From positions 1-23,277 of the forward strand of contig CAYJEN010000024.1 in NCBI GenBank assembly GCA_964369185.1: DNA of 23,277 nt. Reading direction: 5' to 3'. Numbering within the stretch: position 1 is the first letter of the stretch; every line of letters begins with the position of its first letter. The DNA is from CAYJAZ01 sp964369185 (GTDB lineage: Bacteria > Desulfobacterota > Desulfovibrionia > Desulfovibrionales > Desulfovibrionaceae). Positions 15,534-20,798 of the stretch are shown in pieces. The notes beneath the pieces were generated by a model. That model saw only the letters and a list, made by a program, of their open reading frames with translations, had not been told where the DNA came from and made no database searches. The position numbers and the translations under genes are program-made.

Positions 15534-16475
15534 TTAGCCGAATAATGCGCTTACTGAGGCACCTCTGTGAATATTGTGAATGGTTGTAGCAAGTGTAGGT
15601 GCTATTGAAACTCTTTTAATTTTTGAGCAAGCCGCAGCTTCTGCACTTAATGGAAGAGTATCAGTCACAACTACTTGAGAGAAAACTGAATTGTTGATTC
15701 TTTCAATAGCAGGCCCAGAAAATACCGGGTGAGTTGCACATGCACGAACTTCTTTTGCACCATTCTTCAAAAGAACTTCAGCACCGGCACACATTGTACC
15801 GGCTGTGTCAATCATATCATCGATAAGAACCGCAACTTTGCCTTCAACATCACCGATAACGTGAGTTGCAGCAGCTTGGTTTGGTCTATCACGACGTTTA
15901 TCAATAATAGCCATTGGAGAATCGAGGAGTTTTGCAAATGCACGAGTTCTTTCAACACCACCTGCATCAGGAGATACCATAACGATATCTTCACGATTAA
16001 GGTCTTTTAGGCTATCCATAAGAACTTGAGTTGCAAAAAGGTTATCAACTGGGCAGTTGAAGAAACCTTGAATTTGCCCGGCATGTAGATCTACAGTAAC
16101 AACACGTTGAGCACCTGCATGACTAATAAAGTCTGCTACCATTTTAGCTGATATTGGTGCACGTGGGCTTACTTTACGATCTTGGCGAGCATAACCGAAA
16201 TATGGAATCACTGCGGTTACGCGGCTTGCACTTGCTCTTTTTAGAGCGTCAAGCATAAGGCATAACTGCATAAGATTAAAGTTAGCAGGTGCGCATGTAG
16301 GTTGAATAACGAAAACATCTTGTCCGCGAACACTGGCGCCTATTTCAATACGGATTTCTCCGTCGCTGAACTGTTCACAAAGAGTTGGTACAAGTTGTGT
16401 GCCTAAATGACGACAGACATTTGTTGCTAAATCTGTATTAGCTGTGCCTGTAAGAATTTTCAAATCACCGTACAT
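15534..16475 (-). CDS. prs: Ribose-phosphate pyrophosphokinase (PRPP synthase)
   Basis: Prs makes 5-phosphoribosyl 1-pyrophosphate from ribose 5-phosphate and ATP for purine, pyrimidine, histidine and NAD synthesis. From the ATG at 16475 the protein is 313 residues, the normal length. Motifs are GDLKILTGTAN, EQFSDGEIRIEI, the flexible ATP loop YFGYARQDRK, VDLHAGQIQGFF, DAGGVERTRAFA and the PRPP loop VLIDDMIDTAGTM. A TTG five codons earlier (16490) would read through the ribosome-binding site; the ATG has GAAGG 8 bases upstream and fits homologues that begin with GDLKI. A promoter with a perfect -10 lies just upstream. Confidence 0.96.
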   Translation of the reverse strand: MYGDLKILTGTANTDLATNVCRHLGTQLVPTLCEQFSDGEIRIEIGASVRGQDVFVIQPTCAPANFNLMQLCLMLDALKRASASRVTAVIPYFGYARQDRKVSPRAPISAKMVADFISHAGAQRVVTVDLHAGQIQGFFNCPVDNLFATQVLMDSLKDLNREDIVMVSPDAGGVERTRAFAKLLDSPMAIIDKRRDRPNQAAATHVIGDVEGKVAVLIDDMIDTAGTMCAGAEVLLKNGAKEVRACATHPVFSGPAIERINNSVFSQVVVTDTLPLSAEAAACSKIKRVSIAPTLATTIHNIHRGASVSALFG

Positions 16476-16495
16476 AAATTTTGCCTTCAAAGCGT

Positions 16496-16501
16496 ATTAT
16501 A
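16496..16501 (-). promoter_or_regulatory. Perfect -10 element (TATAAT) for prs
   Basis: The minus strand reads TATAAT 20 bases before the prs ATG, immediately after the tRNA-Gln terminator U-run. The hexamer 17 bases further upstream is TAGTTA (16524-16519), in the terminator loop and stem, a weak -35. Transcription from here would give a 5' leader of only about 14 bases, with the Shine-Dalgarno almost at the mRNA end. Confidence 0.45.
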
Positions 16502-16505
16502 GATG

Positions 16506-16538
16506 AAAAAAAAGCCCGTAACTAGACGGGCATAATTT
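16506..16538 (-). terminator. Bidirectional terminator after tRNA-Gln
   Basis: GCCCGT (16514-16519) and ACGGGC (16526-16531) form a perfect 6-bp GC-rich stem with a 6-base loop. It is flanked by eight A residues (16506-16513) on one side and a T-rich run on the other. On the minus strand it gives an ideal hairpin plus U8 terminator about 15 bases after the tRNA 3' end. It should end the ispE - tRNA-Gln transcript, so prs needs its own promoter. Confidence 0.9.
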
Positions 16539-16545
16539 TTTGTGA

Positions 16546-16621
16546 TGGCTGGGGCGGAAGGACTCGAACCCACGAATGACTGGACCAAAACCAGTTGCCT
16601 TACCGACTTGGCGACACCCCA
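16546..16621 (-). tRNA. glnT: tRNA-Gln, anticodon TTG
   Basis: This is a 76-base cloverleaf on the minus strand. The acceptor TGGGGTG pairs with CGCCCCA (one G-U), followed by discriminator G and an encoded CCA. The anticodon arm is ACTGG - TTTTGGT - CCAGT with anticodon TTG, and the T loop is GTTCGAGTC. It strongly resembles E. coli tRNA-Gln, including the weak U1-A72 first pair typical of glutamine tRNAs. Its 5' end is 3 bases after the ispE stop codon, so it is cotranscribed with ispE and must be processed out. A strong terminator follows. Confidence 0.96.
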
Positions 16622-16624
16622 ACA

Positions 16625-17533
16625 CTATAACTCAACGACCGGAAAAACATCAACACCTTTATCTTTCTCAAAAAATACTTTCGCATTCTCTGCCTGCTCT
16701 CTCTTAGAGAACAAACCAAATAAAGACGATCCGCTTCCACTCATAAGTGCAATTTCTGCCTCAAACGCTAATAGCTTTTCTTTGTATTTCCCCAATGCAG
16801 GAAAGGAAGAGAAGACACATTGTTCAAGATCATTTCTGAAAAGAGCATTTATCGTCGCGTCGTGAGGTCTTATAGCTCGATTTGAAATGCTTGTCAACAT
16901 CTTTAATGCACTTTTTTCAACTTTTTTTTCAATCACTTGATTTTCTTGTCTAAATTTCTTAAAAATACTTATTGTATCTACCTTGATTTTTGGGGAAATA
17001 AGCAAAAGCGAGTAACCTTTTAGAAAAGAGATATCAATTTCTGATAATTTTTCCCCTATTCCCTCAACATAGGCAGGTGTATTTTTTAAAAAGAATGGAA
17101 CATCTGCTCCAACTTTTGTTGCAATTTCATTTAAAAGAGAAAAATCTTCATTCTCCAAAGAAATAGAATCGCTATACTCTACCCCTCTCCACTTTGCATA
17201 CATATACTTGATAACGGTAGCCGCATCGGCAGAGCCTCCACCAAGTCCAGCGCCATGAGGCACATTTTTAATTAGCTCAACATCTAAACCTAAAGAAAAA
17301 CCCGTTCTCTCTTTAAATAGGTAATAAGCTTTTGTGAGCGTATTATCTTCTAAATCAATTCCGACCGTTTCGCACTTCACGCTAAAACCGCCTCTCTCTA
17401 CTTCATTAATTGTCAGGACGTCATACGGATTTGCAAGAGGATAGAATAAGCTCTCAAGTTCATGATAGCCGTTTTCACGTCTGCCAACTATATGAAGGAA
17501 TAAATTTATCTTACAAGGTGATAGTATTTTCAT
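16625..17533 (-). CDS. ispE: 4-diphosphocytidyl-2-C-methyl-D-erythritol kinase
   Basis: IspE phosphorylates CDP-methylerythritol at the 2-hydroxyl in the non-mevalonate isoprenoid pathway. The 302-residue GHMP kinase has MKILSPCKINLFLHIVGRRENGYHEL at the N-terminus and the phosphate-binding loop NVPHGAGLGGGSADAA at about 90-105. LISPKIKVDT follows, and the C-terminal glycine loop LMSGSGSSLFGLF is near 270-282. It starts at an ATG with no good Shine-Dalgarno; the nearest GAAGG is 17 bases upstream, inside a repeat copy. It ends 3 bases before tRNA-Gln. The ispE - tRNA-Gln - prs - rplY order is the one I associate with Desulfovibrio-type genomes. Confidence 0.94.
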   Translation of the reverse strand: MKILSPCKINLFLHIVGRRENGYHELESLFYPLANPYDVLTINEVERGGFSVKCETVGIDLEDNTLTKAYYLFKERTGFSLGLDVELIKNVPHGAGLGGGSADAATVIKYMYAKWRGVEYSDSISLENEDFSLLNEIATKVGADVPFFLKNTPAYVEGIGEKLSEIDISFLKGYSLLLISPKIKVDTISIFKKFRQENQVIEKKVEKSALKMLTSISNRAIRPHDATINALFRNDLEQCVFSSFPALGKYKEKLLAFEAEIALMSGSGSSLFGLFSKREQAENAKVFFEKDKGVDVFPVVEL

Positions 17534-17550
17534 TTTTATTTTTATTTATG

Positions 17551-17690
17551 CCTTCGGCGACCAAAGGAGATAATCCCCTTTGGAAACCCTATTTCTTTTC
17601 TCTCTCGTTCCTCGAGAAAAAAGCAATAGTCGTTTACAAAAAAAATTCTTCCTTTGACGTCAAAATTAAGTCTTTCAATAAAAGAATAAA
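17551..17690 (+). repeat. Two-hairpin dispersed repeat, copy B
   Basis: The copy begins CCTTCGGCGA. Hairpin 1 follows: CCAAAGGAGAT (17561-17571) and ATCCCCTTTGG (17573-17583), one mismatch. After AAACCCTATTT comes hairpin 2: 17595-17604 with 17614-17623, loop TCGTTCCTC. The copy ends in a tail containing a run of A residues, TTCCTTTGACGTCAAAA and TTAAG. It lies directly 5' of ispE in the opposite sense. With copy C it fills most of the 422-base gap 17534-17955, which has no credible gene. Confidence 0.8.
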
Positions 17691-17839
17691 CTTAGCACAT
17701 AATCAAATCTAAAGCACATATTTCAAAGTAACGACAGAAACATAGATTTTAATATAGTATAAATAGTCTAGTTTGATGAATAAAGCATGTCGTCAGTTGT
17801 TTTACAATTTATAAACTTTAAAAGATTTCTTTATCAAAA

Positions 17840-17946
17840 GCAAAGAGAAATATCACTTTTTGAAAAACATATTCCTTTTCGGTGAGGAACGAGCCGGAAA
17901 GAAATAAGGTTTCCAAAGGGAATTATTCCCTTTGGTCGCCGAAGGC
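17840..17946 (-). repeat. Two-hairpin dispersed repeat, copy C (inverted relative to copy B)
   Basis: On the minus strand it begins GCCTTCGGCGA. Hairpin 1 has perfect 11-base arms CCAAAGGGAAT and ATTCCCTTTGG (17935-17925 and 17923-17913). AAACCTTAT follows, and hairpin 2 is 17904-17894 with 17882-17872, loop CTCGTTCCTCA, then TATGTTTTTC. It starts 9 bases after the thyX stop codon and probably serves as its terminator. Copies B and C face each other across about 150 bases of AT-rich sequence (17691-17839), in which I see no gene. Confidence 0.8.
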
Positions 17947-17955
17947 GTAAGATAT

Positions 17956-18675
17956 CTACTTAACAGGATACCTACCGCAGGCGAACTTTCCTTCAGGACA
18001 AAGCTTTGTTCTTTCGCACTTTGCGCCTTCATGTTCAAAGACTTCCGGAAGGACTGAACGACAATGCGCTAACATTTGATTAGCTACGTGCCTAATTTCC
18101 CACTGCGCACGCACACAACATCTATGATTAAAGAAATTGATTATAGAACGGGCGTTCATGGTAACTACAATATTACTTGCGGCACCTTGTGGAAGAACAA
18201 ATCTAGCATCTTCGTTTGAAGTTTGTTTATCTTTGCTATCTTCTAAAAGGATTTCTTGTAACTCTGCATAGGCCTCTGCGATATGCTCCATACATTCTGT
18301 ATAACGTTGAAGCGCTTTCGGATTCTTCTCAATTTTAGGAGGTGTTATATATTTGAAGTCCTTAGCGTCTACATATCTCTGACTTTGCTGAGAAAATGAG
18401 GCTATACGATGACGTACTAATTGATGTGTTAAAGCTCGTGATACATTTTCCAGCGCAAAAGTGAAATTCACATGTTCTATTGGACTTTCATGACCTGATG
18501 ACATCACTTTACGAATGAAATCAGCTTGCTTTTCACGTGAAATTTTTTCTGATTGAGTGTCTTCCCACATATCACCGGCAAAGCCTGAATGATAGCATTG
18601 CCTAAATGCTGTATATATAATAGATAGAGGCTCGGGCGTATGTGCCAAGAGTTCTACTCGTGCAAATTTTGACAT
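17956..18675 (-). CDS. thyX: FAD-dependent thymidylate synthase
   Basis: ThyX makes dTMP from dUMP using methylene-THF as carbon donor and reduced FAD as reductant; it replaces ThyA. The 239 residues carry the ThyX signature RHRIASFSQQSQR (residues 88-100, with Arg88, His89, Arg90, Ser98 and Arg100) and the later NARSIINFFNHRCC...AQWEIR segment. The C-terminus contains CERTKLCPEGKFACGRYP, extra cysteines of unclear role. AAAGG lies 8 bases before the ATG. It is separated from its neighbours by a terminator upstream and repeat copy C downstream, so it looks monocistronic. The N-terminal substrate-contact HESPIEHVNFTF is intact. Confidence 0.95.
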   Translation of the reverse strand: MSKFARVELLAHTPEPLSIIYTAFRQCYHSGFAGDMWEDTQSEKISREKQADFIRKVMSSGHESPIEHVNFTFALENVSRALTHQLVRHRIASFSQQSQRYVDAKDFKYITPPKIEKNPKALQRYTECMEHIAEAYAELQEILLEDSKDKQTSNEDARFVLPQGAASNIVVTMNARSIINFFNHRCCVRAQWEIRHVANQMLAHCRSVLPEVFEHEGAKCERTKLCPEGKFACGRYPVK

Positions 18676-18741
18676 TCTTTTACCTTTAGTTTTAATAAAG
18701 ACACATTATAAAAAAAAACCTCAAAAGTAAATAAAAAACTA

Positions 18742-18779
18742 AGAGGCAAACCCCGCACCGAAGAACGTGGTTTACCTCT
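18742..18779 (-). terminator. Terminator after the OmpH-like gene
   Basis: An 11-base stem (18742-18752 with 18769-18779; one pair is G-U on the minus strand) closes a 16-base loop. On the minus strand it is followed by AGTTTTTTATT. It lies 26 bases after the OmpH-like stop codon and separates it from thyX. Confidence 0.8.
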
Positions 18780-18805
18780 CAAAAAAATCAGAAATTATCA
18801 ATATA

Positions 18806-19357
18806 TTATTTCTTTTCAGCTTCAGCTTCTTTTTTTTCTATCGGTTTAGGAGCAGGCAAGGAAATTTGCGGTGCCGGTGGAAGTGCCTGATCAATAGCAT
18901 TCATAGCGTTGATAACATCGACAGTAATATCAGCTTCTTTATCATAAGAAAGAACGGTTTCAGCTGCTAAAATGATTGGAAGATTTTTTTCTTTACGCAC
19001 TTGATTCATAGCATCTTCAAGAGTTTTTTCAATAGTACCTACAACAGCTTCTTGATTAGCGTCAATTGCGCCTTGTAGAGTATAAACAGCACCTTGCAGT
19101 TCTAATTGAAGATACATATCTTTATCTTCTTGGCTAATATCAAGAGCGTTTATACGGTTTTCAAGAAGAGCAAGTTCAGCTTCTGCTTTTTGTTGTAGAT
19201 TTTGAATGCTTTCAAAACCTTTTTTACCGATTTCACTTTCAACAAAAACTTTTTCAGTATCAAGAATACCATAAGAAAGAGCAGTTTCAGCATTTGCTGA
19301 AAGAGGTGAAAAAAGTCCAAGAGCAAATAATAATGAGAGATTTAATAGTTTTTTCAT
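18806..19357 (-). CDS. OmpH/Skp family periplasmic chaperone-like protein
   Basis: This 183-residue exported protein has a signal peptide, MKKLLNLSLLFALGLFSPLSANA, with likely cleavage after Ala23. The mature part begins with the Skp/OmpH-type strand YGILDTEKVFVESEIGKKG and continues as two long charged helices (about 48-85 and 90-125, heptad-like), the Skp tentacle layout. It ends in a Pro/Ala/Lys/Glu-rich tail (about 158-183) that is unusual for Skp. Skp-type proteins hold unfolded outer-membrane proteins in the periplasm. It is not next to bamA or lpxD, the usual skp neighbours, so it may be a paralogue rather than the housekeeping Skp. GGAG lies 8 bases upstream of the ATG. Confidence 0.75.
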   Translation of the reverse strand: MKKLLNLSLLFALGLFSPLSANAETALSYGILDTEKVFVESEIGKKGFESIQNLQQKAEAELALLENRINALDISQEDKDMYLQLELQGAVYTLQGAIDANQEAVVGTIEKTLEDAMNQVRKEKNLPIILAAETVLSYDKEADITVDVINAMNAIDQALPPAPQISLPAPKPIEKKEAEAEKK

Positions 19358-19469
19358 AAAATGAACTCCAATGTAATTTCAATCGAGCTACCATATATCT
19401 TTTTCAAGTTGTATGCAATTCTTATTTTTCTGATTGATACCTATTTTTATCTTATTTTTATGATGATTT

Positions 19470-19486
19470 TTGGCACAAAACTTGCT
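19470..19486 (+). promoter_or_regulatory. Sigma-54 (RpoN) -24/-12 promoter
   Basis: TTGGCAC-AAAAC-TTGCT matches the consensus YTGGCAC-N5-TTGCW in all conserved bases, with the required 5-base spacer between the -24 and -12 blocks. Transcription would start near 19497, about 50 bases before the ATG of the serine-rich protein. Sigma-54 promoters need an AAA+ enhancer-binding activator; the 110 bases upstream (19358-19469) are AT-rich and could hold its site, but I see no convincing dyad. Confidence 0.85.
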
Positions 19487-19548
19487 TAAAATATTCAATA
19501 TAATAAAAAAGTGTCAAAATTTCCTATCTACGTGGAAAGGAGAAAAAT

Positions 19549-20190
19549 ATGTCTCAAGTAAATGAAACTTTAGTATCAAGCGGATTAAATTCATTGTGGA
19601 CAACCACTTCCGAAACTAATAAAGATTCAAGTGGAAAATCAAGTTCTTCTGTATCTTCTATTTCAAGTTCTACAAGCAATATGAGTAGAGCTAATCAATC
19701 CTATGGATTAAATAGAATTAATCAGCTTGCAGGAGCTGCAAACGCGGCTTTTGAAGGCTTAGGTTTAGGTGCAAATGATAGGGTTACTTTTGCCCGTATC
19801 GGTGAATATAAAGATAAACTGCAGGAAGAATTTTCCGAAATGGTTAAAGCAGGGCTTGTTGAAGCCGGTGTTGATAAAGACGTAGAATTTCAAGTAGTAA
19901 CAAACTATAGTGGCGAAGGAATTGAAATTATAACTGAATCTGAAGACAAAGCAAAAATTATTCAGTTCTTCAATGATTACCCTGAATTAGTTGACCAGTT
20001 TAAAGAAATTCAATATCTTGACAATCTAAGTAAGACCTGTTCTCAAGAAGAAATTTCAGCAAATGTTCAGATGTCAAAAATACAATTACAAGCAATGTCA
20101 AGCTTGTTCAACACTAATCCATCATCTAGCATTATGAGTAGCGGTTCAAATGGCTCTTTCTTTGGAATGGGGCTTTCAACAATAGTATAG
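19549..20190 (+). CDS. Serine-rich protein of unknown function under a sigma-54 promoter
   Basis: This 213-residue protein has no signal peptide or membrane helix. Residues 9-52 are Ser/Thr/Asn-rich and probably disordered. Residues 53-162 look folded: NQLAGAANAAFEGLGLGANDRVTF, then EYKDKLQEEFSEMVKAGLVEAGVDKDVEFQVV, and a charged segment EDKAKIIQFFNDYPELVDQFKEIQ. The tail (about 183-210) is again Ser/Asn/Gly-rich. It carries a single cysteine, Cys164. The layout, two flexible ends and a compact middle, suggests an exported, surface or motility-associated protein, but this is inference; I recognise only a loose similarity to uncharacterised Desulfovibrio proteins. AAAGGAG lies 6 bases before the ATG. 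It stands alone between a sigma-54 promoter and a strong terminator. Confidence 0.85.
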   Translation: MSQVNETLVSSGLNSLWTTTSETNKDSSGKSSSSVSSISSSTSNMSRANQSYGLNRINQLAGAANAAFEGLGLGANDRVTFARIGEYKDKLQEEFSEMVKAGLVEAGVDKDVEFQVVTNYSGEGIEIITESEDKAKIIQFFNDYPELVDQFKEIQYLDNLSKTCSQEEISANVQMSKIQLQAMSSLFNTNPSSSIMSSGSNGSFFGMGLSTIV

Positions 20191-20221
20191 GACATGTTTC
20201 ATGCACATCCTTTTATCAAGA

Positions 20222-20267
20222 AAGGGGAATCAAGAGCTTATAACAAAGCCTTGATTTCCCCTTTTTT
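20222..20267 (+). terminator. Strong terminator after the serine-rich gene
   Basis: AAGGGGAATCAAG (20222-20234) pairs with CTTGATTTCCCCTT (20250-20263) with one bulged base. An inner GCTT/AAGC stem with loop ATAACA sits on top, and a T6 run (20262-20267) follows. It isolates the gene from rpmE. The rest of the 335-base gap before rpmE (20268-20427) is very AT-rich with no gene that I can support. Confidence 0.92.
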
Positions 20268-20427
20268 GAGGATAAGCAGAAATTAGATGTTAATCTACTT
20301 TTAGAATACTCTATATTATTTATTAACGATAAAATTATTTTTTCTAATAAACACACTGAAAAATAAATAAAAATTAATAAATATCCAAATTTAACCTCTC
20401 TAAAAAAATATTTTGACATTAAAATAT

Positions 20428-20456
20428 TTGACAAGGTTTCAAAATTGATGTATAGA
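20428..20456 (+). promoter_or_regulatory. Sigma-70 promoter for rpmE
   Basis: A perfect -35 TTGACA (20428-20433), an exact 17-base spacer and TATAGA (20451-20456, 5 of 6) make the best sigma-70 match in the window. A second TTGACA lies 15 bases upstream (20413-20418) but lacks a -10 at the right distance. The predicted start is about 20463. Confidence 0.75.
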
Positions 20457-20462
20457 TTTTGC

Positions 20463-20489
20463 CTTGTCTTGGAGACAAGACTCCTTTTT
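20463..20489 (+). promoter_or_regulatory. Hairpin at the predicted 5' end of the rpmE mRNA
   Basis: CTTGTCT (20463-20469), a 3-base loop and AGACAAG (20473-20479) form a perfect 7-bp stem that begins at the predicted transcription start and is followed by ACTCCTTTTTA. CTCCT (20481-20485) could pair either with GGAG in the hairpin (20471-20474) or with the AGGAG ribosome-binding site (20515-20519). It could be an attenuator, a translational switch for L31 or simply a protective 5' stem-loop. Confidence 0.45.
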
Positions 20490-20525
20490 ATATACGAAAG
20501 GACAATGAGAACTTAGGAGCAAAAC

Positions 20526-20735
20526 ATGAAAGAAGGCATCCATCCAAAAACATACCAAGCGAAAATCGTTTGCGCATGCGGCTTTGAAATCGAAGCTAAC
20601 TCCACTAAAGGTGAAACCGTTAGCGTGGAAATTTGTTCAAATTGCCACCCATTCTTCACTGGTAAGCAACGTCTTATCGATACCGCTGGACGTATCGACC
20701 GCTTCCGTAAGAAATACGACAAATTTAAAAAATAA
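20526..20735 (+). CDS. rpmE: 50S ribosomal protein L31, zinc-binding type
   Basis: This 69-residue protein of the large subunit bridges to the small-subunit head. It begins MKEGIHPKTYQAKIVCACG and contains EICSNCHPFFTGKQRLIDTAGRIDRF, the L31 hallmark. Cys16, Cys18, Cys37 and Cys40 make it the C+ (zinc) form; a zinc-free paralogue would lack them. AGGAG lies 6 bases before the ATG. It is first in an rpmE - YqhQ/DUF1385 - prfA unit with its own strong promoter and structured leader. Confidence 0.96.
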   Translation: MKEGIHPKTYQAKIVCACGFEIEANSTKGETVSVEICSNCHPFFTGKQRLIDTAGRIDRFRKKYDKFKK

Positions 20736-20760
20736 ATCTTTTCACAGTATGAAATCACGA

Positions 20761-20787
20761 ACCTCCCTGAACCCTGTTTGGGGAGGT
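20761..20787 (+). promoter_or_regulatory. Hairpin enclosing the ribosome-binding site of the DUF1385 gene
   Basis: ACCTCCC (20761-20767) pairs perfectly with GGGAGGT (20781-20787). The right arm contains the only strong Shine-Dalgarno before the next gene. No U-run follows, so it is not a standard terminator. It may limit translation of the downstream gene or allow partial termination after rpmE. Confidence 0.5.
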
Positions 20788-20798
20788 CTTGATGTTTC

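Noticed and set aside
16476..16490. TTG start for prs five codons upstream
   Set aside because: It would include the GAAGG ribosome-binding site of the ATG at 16475 and leave no Shine-Dalgarno of its own.
17410..17712. 100-codon plus-strand frame across the ispE start and repeat copy B
   Set aside because: It is antisense to ispE, and part of its translation comes from the repeat, which gives the same peptide-like string in another copy (17853-18038); no ribosome-binding site.
20216..20434. 72-codon minus-strand frame
   Set aside because: It covers a terminator and part of the rpmE promoter, begins without a ribosome-binding site and has a low-complexity Ile/Leu/Ser composition from AT-rich DNA.
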